Shown: positions 18,125 through 28,323 of the stretch, piece by piece
Layout: each line of letters begins with the position of its first letter
Position numbering within the stretch: the stretch's first letter is position 1
Assembly (NCBI GenBank): GCA_014730005.1
Contig: WJIY01000042.1
Location: forward strand, 1 to 35,674
Origin: Candidatus Babelota bacterium
Lineage (GTDB): Bacteria > Babelota > Babeliae > Babelales > UASB340
DNA length: 35,674 nucleotides
Direction: 5' to 3'
Notes under the pieces: generated by a model
The model's database searches: none
The model's input: the letters and a program-made list of their open reading frames with translations, nothing else
Told to the model about the DNA's origin: nothing
Made by a program: the position numbers and the translations under genes

Positions 18125-19930
18125 GTGAAGTTTAAAATTAATAAATATGTTTTATTTTTATATTCAATTGTATTTAGCTTTAGTTTTATTACAGTTTTTT
18201 CTGAAGATAGTAATACTGCTTTAAAAGCATTAGATAATAATACAAATTTAGTAATATTAAAAAATGCTTTTGAAAATTTAAAAGATTTGGATTATTACAA
18301 TTCAACTAAATTATCTGTGTTGGTTCCAGGAGGAAGGCAGCTTAATCTGGATTGGGGTTTTAAGGGATCTGGAGATATTTTGGAAGCTTTTCCTGATATA
18401 AATATTTCTGTTGTTAATTTGAATAAAGAATTAGATGTTGGTTTATCAGGAAAGGACAACAAATTTAATTGGGCCGTTTTTGCAAAAATAGTTGCTCAAA
18501 ATAAATTTAAAAATTTGTTTCAAAATGAATTACAAGAGTATTTCTCAGGAATATCATGGTTTTTAAGTCCGAAGGCCTCACCTTTAAAAATTTTTGCATT
18601 AAAATTATTTTTATTGTTGAAGCATCCTTTTCCTGATGGATTTGAGTTTAAACGAAAGATAGAAATTTTAAGATTATTATTTAGGCTAAGTCAAAGTAAC
18701 ATTAGTGAAATATCTAATATAAACCGTCCTTTATCTAGCTATTTTCCTAAAGCGTTAGTTCAAATTTTAGAAGATAATGTTTCTGTAGAATGGAGACAAT
18801 TTATTGATCAGGCTTGGAATAGTTTTGCAAAAGGACTCAATGATTATAAATTTAAAAAAGATGGTTCCTATGATAAAGATATATTTGGTAGATATGTAAA
18901 AGGATTTGTTTTTGATAATAATTCTGTTGCACAGGCTTGCTATAATTCTTTATCTAAAAAGATTGGTAATATTTCTGATCTTGATGATGAAATTAGTAAA
19001 ATAGCTGGATCGAAATATGAAATTATAGATTATAGTGATTATGATAAATATGGTGCTTTAAAGAATTATAATTTTATTGGCAGCAAAGATTTTGGACGAA
19101 TGAATATTGAATCAAAAATTGATAATAATATACCTGAACAAATAAAAAAAGTTGTTTTTAGTGTTCATGATTTGCCTGCGGTAATTAAGTTTGAGGAATC
19201 TGATAATAGGATTTGGTTATTATATATTTCTGAAAAATTATATTTTTTAGATTCAATCAAGCTTTTGTGCGCATCATTATTAGATGTCTTTAAAAATTAC
19301 AAGAAGATAAAAGCAACTTTGCCTGAGAATGATTATCAAGAAGATAACAATCAAAACGAAATTAAATTGGCTGAATTCACTGCAAAAAAACAAGATTTAA
19401 ATAATAAAATTAATGCTTTATTCTTAAATTTGCAGGAAGAAAAAAAGAATTTAATAAAGAAAAAGAAAAATAGTACTGGAAGCATATTAGATCTTAATTT
19501 GATAGAAAAATCTCAAGATAAGATTAATGATCTTGAAAAACAAATATCCTCTTTGAAAATTGAATTAATTGAAGTTGAAAAACAGATTAAAATAATTGAA
19601 AAAAATCCGTATGATATTTTTGGAATAAATAATAATTCGGAAAACAAAAAAAATATATTCAACTTTATAATTAACGCCGTTATTAGCAGTCCTGAATTTA
19701 ATGGGATGCTAAAAGATTTAAGTTATAATTCGAAATATTTCAAAGAACTTAAAGAAGATTTGTTCAAAAAGATTGTTTGTGTTTTAAAAAATACAGAGAA
19801 TCTTAAATCTAATTTAGAAATTTATAGATATTTAATATCAACAATTTTACCAGAGTTTAAAGATGAATTTGAAAATATGACAAAGGAACTAGAAGAGCCC
19901 AATTTGTTTTTAAACTTATTGAACGGATAA
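18125..19930 (+). CDS. orphan exported protein, helical C-terminal half
   Basis: GTG start with GGGGAGG RBS; signal peptide (YVLFLYSIVFSFSFITVFSE); coiled-coil around residues 400-500; no recognised domain. Confidence 0.72.
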   Translation: MKFKINKYVLFLYSIVFSFSFITVFSEDSNTALKALDNNTNLVILKNAFENLKDLDYYNSTKLSVLVPGGRQLNLDWGFKGSGDILEAFPDINISVVNLNKELDVGLSGKDNKFNWAVFAKIVAQNKFKNLFQNELQEYFSGISWFLSPKASPLKIFALKLFLLLKHPFPDGFEFKRKIEILRLLFRLSQSNISEISNINRPLSSYFPKALVQILEDNVSVEWRQFIDQAWNSFAKGLNDYKFKKDGSYDKDIFGRYVKGFVFDNNSVAQACYNSLSKKIGNISDLDDEISKIAGSKYEIIDYSDYDKYGALKNYNFIGSKDFGRMNIESKIDNNIPEQIKKVVFSVHDLPAVIKFEESDNRIWLLYISEKLYFLDSIKLLCASLLDVFKNYKKIKATLPENDYQEDNNQNEIKLAEFTAKKQDLNNKINALFLNLQEEKKNLIKKKKNSTGSILDLNLIEKSQDKINDLEKQISSLKIELIEVEKQIKIIEKNPYDIFGINNNSENKKNIFNFIINAVISSPEFNGMLKDLSYNSKYFKELKEDLFKKIVCVLKNTENLKSNLEIYRYLISTILPEFKDEFENMTKELEEPNLFLNLLNG

Positions 19931-19947
19931 TATATTGGGGTATAAAA

Positions 19948-21345
19948 ATGATGCAATTTGATTTTTTAAATAAAATCTTTATAAAGTTTCTAATATTTTT
20001 AGTAATTATTGGGATGTCTTTTTTAAAGGCTGAAAATTTTTACAAAATTGATTTGCTTTCAAAAAAACAGAAAATTGATTTATTAATGGATGAAATATCT
20101 TATTTGCGGGATACTGTTTTAGACGAAGAATTTTTATTTGATTGTGATTTGCAAGATTTTAGTAATTTATCTGTTTATCTAAAAAATGAAATTGATTTCG
20201 ATTTTGAATCTATTTTATTGGATTTGAATAATAATAAATTAAATATTCAACAAATAAGAATGTTATTATTGTTGGTTGAATTAGAAAAAAGAGCTATTTA
20301 TAAAATAAGCATTTTGAATGCTGCGAATATAGATTTATTAGGGCCTGAGCAATATAAAAGAATTAAGCTTGAATTGTTGAATCTTTTTTACAGGGATATA
20401 CAAAAACATAAAAAAGATTTTTTGAATACCCAAACTAATTGTAAAGTAGATGAATCTTTGAATAAAGGATTTGGCTTTGAAAATATTAAGATAAAATTTT
20501 TTAATGATACTTACATTACAAATTGTGTGAAAAAAATTTTAACTAATTTTGGTTATGCAAATATATTTAATTTTTTTAAAAAAATTAATTCTAATAAGTT
20601 GTTAAATACTGATTTGTATGAGAATAATTTAAATTTTTGCCAAGATTATGTTCAAATTATTGATCAATATAAAAAAGATGATTTTAGTATATTGACCTTT
20701 GATCAAAATAAAATAGAAGTATTAATTAAAACTATTCAAGAAAAAAAAACAGCTTATAAAAAAATAATAGGAGATAATAATTATCCGGGAGATAAAACTT
20801 TTTTTCAAGATGGTATTATCATTTTGGATTTAATGATTAGTTGTTTAATTAAAATTAAGAATAGGATTGAATTATTCAAAGAGTTTTTAATTGATTTGGG
20901 TAATTTTGATGATTTTAAAAAAGATATAATTATCAAACATCTTGTTTTATTAGAAAGTGATGATTTTAGAAAAATATTAGATTTTGAAAAATTCAATCAT
21001 TATTTAAGTTTATATAATCAATTGGTCAGAGATTATGTAAAGTTAGATGGTTTAAATAAAGATACGTTTAGATTTAAGCTTTGTTATGTTATTTCGAAAT
21101 TAGAAGGTTTAAAAAAAGAAAGTGGTGGATTTTTAAAATCTATATTTAATAAAAAAATTAATATATTACATTGCTTAATAAATAATATGCTTGGAATTTT
21201 AAATAAAATACATGAAAAATTAATAGAAAAAAATGAGTGTAAATCAACATCTAGTTTTGTTAAAAAATTTTTAAATGGTGAGATAGAAGTTCCTGATAAA
21301 GTTAAAAAGGTTTTGCTTGCAGCATTTCAATCTGTTTTAGAATAG
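19948..21345 (+). CDS. orphan exported helical protein
   Basis: Hydrophobic N-terminus (IFIKFLIFLVIIGMSFLKAENF); 17 bp after preceding CDS, likely same transcript; no recognised domain. Confidence 0.7.
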   Translation: MMQFDFLNKIFIKFLIFLVIIGMSFLKAENFYKIDLLSKKQKIDLLMDEISYLRDTVLDEEFLFDCDLQDFSNLSVYLKNEIDFDFESILLDLNNNKLNIQQIRMLLLLVELEKRAIYKISILNAANIDLLGPEQYKRIKLELLNLFYRDIQKHKKDFLNTQTNCKVDESLNKGFGFENIKIKFFNDTYITNCVKKILTNFGYANIFNFFKKINSNKLLNTDLYENNLNFCQDYVQIIDQYKKDDFSILTFDQNKIEVLIKTIQEKKTAYKKIIGDNNYPGDKTFFQDGIIILDLMISCLIKIKNRIELFKEFLIDLGNFDDFKKDIIIKHLVLLESDDFRKILDFEKFNHYLSLYNQLVRDYVKLDGLNKDTFRFKLCYVISKLEGLKKESGGFLKSIFNKKINILHCLINNMLGILNKIHEKLIEKNECKSTSSFVKKFLNGEIEVPDKVKKVLLAAFQSVLE

Positions 21346-21419
21346 CTATTTTTGTTTATTTTTGTAATATGAGCAATATTATAAAAATATTTTTATAAGT
21401 TTATATTTTTTGATTGTAG

Positions 21420-21474
21420 CTGAAAATTATTCAAAAAGAATTTGAGGGGTTCAAATTTGGAGTTTCATTTTCAG
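21420..21474 (+). other. nested-stem candidate structured RNA/leader between orphan CDS and groES
   Basis: Outer 8-bp stem CTGAAAAT (21420-21427)/ATTTTCAG (21467-21474); inner AATTTGA (21439-21445)/TCAAATT (21451-21457) around GGGG. Confidence 0.35.
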
Positions 21475-21611
21475 ATTTCGAATTAATCAAAGATCTGCTA
21501 GATGGGTTTATTATAATCTTAAATTATATTTTATAAAATCTTAGTCGATTGATATAAAATCTAGTTGATTTTTTAGTTTATTAACTTATAATAATCACTT
21601 GGTTGGTAATT

Positions 21612-21640
21612 GACTATATTTTTTACATTGTCGATATTGG
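21612..21640 (+). promoter_or_regulatory. possible sigma70-like groESL promoter
   Basis: TTGACT, 17-nt spacer, GATATT. Confidence 0.35.
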
Positions 21641-21713
21641 TTAGTTTTGTAAGTTTATTAGTAAAGTTGAGTAATATTTTAAAATGTTATTTTAAAAATT
21701 AGAGGAGTTTTGT

Positions 21714-22007
21714 ATGGCACAAAAAATTATACCTCTTTATGATCGGGTTCTCTTAAAAAGAACAGAAAGTGAACAAAAATCTGCTGGAGGGATTATAATT
21801 CCTGATACTGCAAAAGAAAAAACACAAATTGGATTAGTTGAATCAGTTGGGGAGGGTAAGATTACTAAAGATGGATCGATTAAAAAATTAAAGGTAAAAC
21901 CGGGAGATAAAGTTCTTTTTGGAAAATATTCTGGCACAGAAATAGCATTTGGTGGTGAAGAATATTTGATTGTAAGAGAGGATGAAATATTAGGTATTGT
22001 CAAATAA
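21714..22007 (+). CDS. groES: co-chaperonin GroES
   Basis: [36 protein letters not shown] ... [17 protein letters not shown]. Confidence 0.97.
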   Translation: MAQKIIPLYDRVLLKRTESEQKSAGGIIIPDTAKEKTQIGLVESVGEGKITKDGSIKKLKVKPGDKVLFGKYSGTEIAFGGEEYLIVREDEILGIVK

Positions 22008-22032
22008 AACGGTAGATAGATAAAGGGGATAA

Positions 22033-23709
<1,677 letters not shown>

Positions 23710-23727
23710 TAAGTGATTAAGTTTTTT

Positions 23728-23764
23728 AGAAAAAAGGGCTTGAAAATTTCAAGCCCTTTTTTCT
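23728..23764. terminator. bidirectional intrinsic terminator between convergent groEL and gpmI
   Basis: Perfect 18-bp-arm palindrome AGAAAAAAGGGCTTGAAA-A-TTTCAAGCCCTTTTTTCT. Confidence 0.9.
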
Positions 23765-23777
23765 AATTTTGAAGTTG

Positions 23778-25358
23778 CTATTCAAGAGTTATTATTTTTT
23801 GGTCCATTTTTGCAGGAATTTTTAGATTTAAATATTTCAAAATTGTAGGGGCTATGTTTGCGAGGCCAAATTTTGGTTTTTTATATTTTTTAGATGTCTT
23901 TTTATTTTCATAGTATTTGTTGATCAACATAAATATTACAGGATTAGTGGTATGAGAAGTTTTATATTTATTTTTCATTTCTTCAGCATTACCATGATCT
24001 GCTGTAATAAAAATTGTTCCATTTTGTTTTTCAATCACTTCTTTATATAATTTTTCTAATTGAATATCTAAAAATTCACATGCTTTTTTTGTTGCTGCAA
24101 AATTTCCAGAGTGTCCCACCATATCTGGATTTGCGTAATTAACTAAATAAAAATATGCAGGATCTTTTTTTAATGAATCTAAAATATGATTAGTAATCTT
24201 TTGTGCAGACATTTCTGGATTATCAATATAATTTTTAGTTTTTATTGATGGTATTAGCGTGTATTTTTCATTAGGAAGTTTTTTTTCTTTTCTTCCTCTA
24301 AAAAAATAAGTTACGTGTGCATATTTTTCAGTTTCTGCAATGATGTAAACTTTTTTATTGGTTTGTTTTGATATCTCATCTAAAAGCGTATTTTCTATTT
24401 TTTCTTTTTCAAAAATAATATCATTATCGAATTTAGAAAATTCATTTTTGTATCTAGTAGTGGTTATAAAAAAAGAAAGTGTTCCTTTAGTTGAATTAAG
24501 ATTTTTGACTTTAAATTCATTAAAATTCGGATCAATGAAACATCGAGTTAGTTGTCTTGCTCTATCTGGCCTAAAATTGAAAAATATTATTCCATCCCCT
24601 TTTTCAATTATACCATCAGAAATTAATCGTATTGGTTTTAAAAATTCGTCAGTGTTTTTTTGTTTGTAGGAATTTTCTAGGGCTGCTTGCCATGTTAAAT
24701 TTTTTAAATTTTTATTTTGATTACTACATAAAATATCATAACTTTGTTTTGTTCTATTCCAGTTTTTATCTCTATCCATTGCATAAAATCTACCATGTAA
24801 AGATGCAATTTTTCCTAAATTTAATTTATTGCAAAAATCTTGTAATTTTTGTAGATATTGGCGTGCAGATTTTGGAGCAGTATCTCTTCCATCTAAAAAT
24901 GTATGAATGTAAACTTTTTTAAGTCCAATTTTTTTAGCAAGCTTTATTAATGCATATAGGTGTTTTTCATGACTATGGATTCCCGCGTCTGATAGCAATC
25001 CCATAAGATGTAATGCATGATTATTTTTTTTTTTTAATTTTTCAAAATTTTTAATTAATAGTTTGTTTTTAAAAAAATCACCATTTTTTATTGATTCATT
25101 AAATTTTTTTAAGATTGTTTTTACAATTCTACCACTTCCAATACAAGTATGCCCTACTTCTGAATTACCCATATATTTTTTAGGTAAACCAACAGCTTCT
25201 CCAGATGCTTTTAATAAACAATTTGGATATTTTTGTAACCAATTTTTAAAATTAGGCATGTTGGCAGCCGCAACGGCGTTTCCTTCTTTTTGTCTTGAAT
25301 ATCCAAAACCATCTAAAATTATTAGTAGATTCGGTCTTTTTTTATCATTTTTTGTCAT
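23778..25358 (-). CDS. gpmI: 2,3-bisphosphoglycerate-independent phosphoglycerate mutase
   Basis: LLIILDGFGYS, MGNSEVGHTCIGSGRIV, SDAGIHSHEKHLYAL, HTFLDGRDTAPKSA, FFNFRPDRARQLTR, NYANPDMVGHSGN, ITADHGNAEEM. Confidence 0.97.
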   Translation of the reverse strand: MTKNDKKRPNLLIILDGFGYSRQKEGNAVAAANMPNFKNWLQKYPNCLLKASGEAVGLPKKYMGNSEVGHTCIGSGRIVKTILKKFNESIKNGDFFKNKLLIKNFEKLKKKNNHALHLMGLLSDAGIHSHEKHLYALIKLAKKIGLKKVYIHTFLDGRDTAPKSARQYLQKLQDFCNKLNLGKIASLHGRFYAMDRDKNWNRTKQSYDILCSNQNKNLKNLTWQAALENSYKQKNTDEFLKPIRLISDGIIEKGDGIIFFNFRPDRARQLTRCFIDPNFNEFKVKNLNSTKGTLSFFITTTRYKNEFSKFDNDIIFEKEKIENTLLDEISKQTNKKVYIIAETEKYAHVTYFFRGRKEKKLPNEKYTLIPSIKTKNYIDNPEMSAQKITNHILDSLKKDPAYFYLVNYANPDMVGHSGNFAATKKACEFLDIQLEKLYKEVIEKQNGTIFITADHGNAEEMKNKYKTSHTTNPVIFMLINKYYENKKTSKKYKKPKFGLANIAPTILKYLNLKIPAKMDQKIITLE

Positions 25359-25451
25359 CTGTATTTCCTTTTTTTACAAATTTTATTTTCCATTTAAATT
25401 ATAAATTTATAGTGCTAGTTTGATTTTACAAAAAACGATGGGATTTTTAGT

Positions 25452-25856
25452 ATGTTTAAAAATAATTTTAAATTTATTTTTATTTTTTTATTTATTTTTT
25501 ATACAACTGGGTTTTGTGTTTCCTCTGATTTAGATTCTTTAATTGAGAGTGGGGAAACAATAGATTTTTGTGAAGAAGAGAAGAACTCTATAGATGTTTC
25601 AAACTTTGAAGAAACGAAAGATGTTTTTGAAGAACAAGATTATGATGAGGAGGAAGAGCTTGATTATAGTAATTTGGACTTAAATGATTTATCTGAATCA
25701 GAAGATATAAAGCTTACAACCAAAAATAAAATATATTTTGCTTTACAATATTTAAAGTATCATGTTAAAGAAAATGTTAAGTGGTATTTAACTTATTTAT
25801 TAATTGGTTCTACTACTGCCATGTGTATTATTTATAAATTAAAACGCAAAAAATGA
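25452..25856 (+). CDS. small orphan exported/membrane protein with acidic ectodomain and C-terminal TM
   Basis: Signal-like N-terminus, Asp/Glu-rich middle containing DYSNLDLNDL, C-terminal hydrophobic YLTYLLIGSTTAMCIIYKLKRKK. Confidence 0.7.
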   Translation: MFKNNFKFIFIFLFIFYTTGFCVSSDLDSLIESGETIDFCEEEKNSIDVSNFEETKDVFEEQDYDEEEELDYSNLDLNDLSESEDIKLTTKNKIYFALQYLKYHVKENVKWYLTYLLIGSTTAMCIIYKLKRKK

Positions 25857-26641
25857 TAAATACTTCAACGAAAAACAATAAACATTTTTTTTCAATTTTT
25901 GTATCTGATCTTTCGAATTTAATTCAAGGATGTATTAATAACCAAATTATTATTTGCGACAAACGTTTGTATAAACGATTAATTTCTGTTTTGCGATTAA
26001 AGCCTAATGATTATTTTATTTTGTTTGATTATCAATACAATATAATTTTTTCTTTAGATAAAAAGACATTTGAAAATAAAAAATGTATTTGTGCAAATTT
26101 GATACAACAAAAACGAAATAAGCCATTTAATACTGAAATTATTTTTTGTCCTGCCCTTTTGAAAAAGAGCTCATTTGAGAATATTATTTATTTTTCGGCT
26201 CAAATGGGAGCAACAAAAATTATTCCTGTTTTGACAGAAAAAGTTCAAAGAAAATTTGAAGGTGAAAAAGAGCGACAGAGATTAGAAAAAATTATTATTT
26301 CAGCTTGCGAGCAATCAAAAAATTTTAATGTGCCAGAATTGTGTGGAGCTTTGAATTTAAAAAAAATTTTTAAAAAAATAGAAGAAGAAGAATCTAAAAA
26401 TTCAAAAAAGGTATTATTTGATTATTCCGGTAGCCCATTAATTATGTTACTTAATGAGATCCATAATGAAAAAACAATAAAAGTTTTTATATTAATTGGA
26501 CCTGAAGGTGACTTTACTACTTCTGAGATTTCTTTAATAAGAGAAAATAATTTTAAATTATATAAATTAACCCCAACTATTTTAAGATCAACACAGGCAG
26601 CCGCTGTAGGATTGGGAAGTATTAGAAGTGTTGCAGATTAG
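25853..26641 (+). CDS. rsmE: 16S rRNA m3U1498 methyltransferase
   Basis: ERQRLEKIIISACEQSKNFNVPEL, LIGPEGDFTTSEI, LTPTILRSTQAAAVGLGSI. Confidence 0.92.
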   Translation: MINTSTKNNKHFFSIFVSDLSNLIQGCINNQIIICDKRLYKRLISVLRLKPNDYFILFDYQYNIIFSLDKKTFENKKCICANLIQQKRNKPFNTEIIFCPALLKKSSFENIIYFSAQMGATKIIPVLTEKVQRKFEGEKERQRLEKIIISACEQSKNFNVPELCGALNLKKIFKKIEEEESKNSKKVLFDYSGSPLIMLLNEIHNEKTIKVFILIGPEGDFTTSEISLIRENNFKLYKLTPTILRSTQAAAVGLGSIRSVAD

Positions 26642-27384
26642 TTTTTTATAGGTCGAATTGCAAAAGTTTGTGATTTTAAATATAACGGTGAAAGCTTATA
26701 TTTAAAATTCTCTTTTTTATTAGTTGATTGACTCCATTTATGTAGAGCTATTTTTGAAATTTGTTTAGCTGAACATACATCTTGGTTTATTATTATTGCA
26801 TTTTTTTTAAACTCATTCTCAATTAGATTTTGATAAAGTATTGCTCCATTTCCAACAAATGCGATTTTTTTATTTAAAAAATTACTTTTTAATTCTTTTA
26901 AAAGAGTATCTATTTTTTGATAAGTTTTTTTAGAGCATATTGTTTCTTGAATGTTTAATGAATCAGATAACTTGTTTATTAAAAAATAAACATCTTCATT
27001 ATAAGCATTTAGTAATGTAATTAAGATTTGTGGTGCAAAATTTGCATAAGAATTTTTTATTTTTATTAATGTTTCCTCACTTAAAGCATATAATCCATTT
27101 ATTCCAATTAAAGGTATCTTTGAGGCAAATGATATACCATTGACTGTTGTTATTGTAACTCTTAATGAAGTAAATGCTCCTGGACCTTGGTCGATACAAA
27201 TAAAATCTAAATTATTTAAATTAAATAATTTAGATTTTAAGATTTTGTCTATTAATGGAATTAGAAAAGAGCTTGCTTTTATATTTTTTTCATTAATTAT
27301 TTGTAAACAATTTGTATTTTGATATAACGCAAGTTCCAATTGATTATAACTTCCTTGGATACTTATAAATAGAGGAGGTTTCAT
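26638..27384 (-). CDS. tsaB: tRNA t6A synthesis protein TsaB
   Basis: DQGPGAFTSLRVTITTVNGISFASKIPLIGINGLYAL. Confidence 0.85.
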   Translation of the reverse strand: MKPPLFISIQGSYNQLELALYQNTNCLQIINEKNIKASSFLIPLIDKILKSKLFNLNNLDFICIDQGPGAFTSLRVTITTVNGISFASKIPLIGINGLYALSEETLIKIKNSYANFAPQILITLLNAYNEDVYFLINKLSDSLNIQETICSKKTYQKIDTLLKELKSNFLNKKIAFVGNGAILYQNLIENEFKKNAIIINQDVCSAKQISKIALHKWSQSTNKKENFKYKLSPLYLKSQTFAIRPIKN

Positions 27385-27401
27385 AATTTTTATTTTTTAA
27401 G

Positions 27402-27584
27402 TCAATCACCTTGTTTTTTTATTTTTTGTCGTTGATAAAAAATACTAAATGCATCATCTTTAATTGTATTTTCTTTTTTTTCGATGACTTTACCACAATT
27501 AAGACATTTCCAGCCCTCGAAATTTATGAAGTGATCGAAGAACGATTGCATAACCATTAAACCGTCGCACTTGGGACACTTCAT
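27402..27584 (-). CDS. small zinc-ribbon protein
   Basis: MKCPKCDGLMV ... FEGWKCLNCGKVIE: two CxxC knuckles. Confidence 0.75.
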   Translation of the reverse strand: MKCPKCDGLMVMQSFFDHFINFEGWKCLNCGKVIEKKENTIKDDAFSIFYQRQKIKKQGD

Positions 27585-27746
27585 AATATTTTACCCTCCT
27601 TAGCCAATTTATAAGCTTAAGCAAGCCTTTTTTAATAAAAAATATGTTAAGGCTTACATGTAATCCTTTTTATATAAACTTACCCCTTTTTTATATAATT
27701 GTAAAAGGTAACCATTTAAGCTTTTATTATGGGATAGTTTAAGAAC

Positions 27747-28160
27747 TTACAGATTTTTGAATGCTAGATTGTCTAAATAGCTTTGAAGAATGAAGGCCGC
27801 TGCAATAGAGTGACTTTTAAGTTTTTCTTCTTTTGTTTTAAAAGTTTTATTTTTTAATTGATCTGCTCGTTTGCTACTTAAACGTTCATCCCATAAAATC
27901 CAAGCAACTTTTGGAAATTTTTTTTCAAGTTCATTTTTTATTTTAACTGTTTTTTTTGTTTGTAGGCTTTCTGTTCCCTTGATTGTCTTTGGATGTCCTA
28001 CTATTATTGTACTAATATTTTTTTCAGAAATTATTGATTCCAAAAAATTCATTAAATTTTCTATACCTATTGTTTTATATGGTTTGCAAGTTATATTTAG
28101 AGAGTCTGAAATTGCTGTTCCAATCCATTTATCTCCAATATCTAAAGCTAATTTTTTCAT
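27747..28160 (-). CDS. ruvX: YqgF/RuvX family Holliday-junction resolvase-like protein
   Basis: LALDIGDKWIGTAISD, IIVGHPKTIKGTE, WDERLSSKRADQL, HSIAAAFILQSYL. Confidence 0.9.
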   Translation of the reverse strand: MKKLALDIGDKWIGTAISDSLNITCKPYKTIGIENLMNFLESIISEKNISTIIVGHPKTIKGTESLQTKKTVKIKNELEKKFPKVAWILWDERLSSKRADQLKNKTFKTKEEKLKSHSIAAAFILQSYLDNLAFKNL

Positions 28161-28323
28161 AATTTAATAATCTTCATAAACGATAGTAATTCTTAATTAA
28201 ATTTAAAAATTATAAACAAATAAATTTTTAAATTTCTTATTTTATATTGTTTATTGTTTTTATGACGTTATTTTAATAAATTATATTTTAATTTGCGAAT
28301 AAATAAAAATTAAGGTTTTTAAT

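Noticed and set aside
21375-21395. Palindrome TTATAAAAATATTTTTATAA upstream of groES
   Set aside because: Pure A/T palindromes of this length are expected in such AT-rich intergenic DNA.
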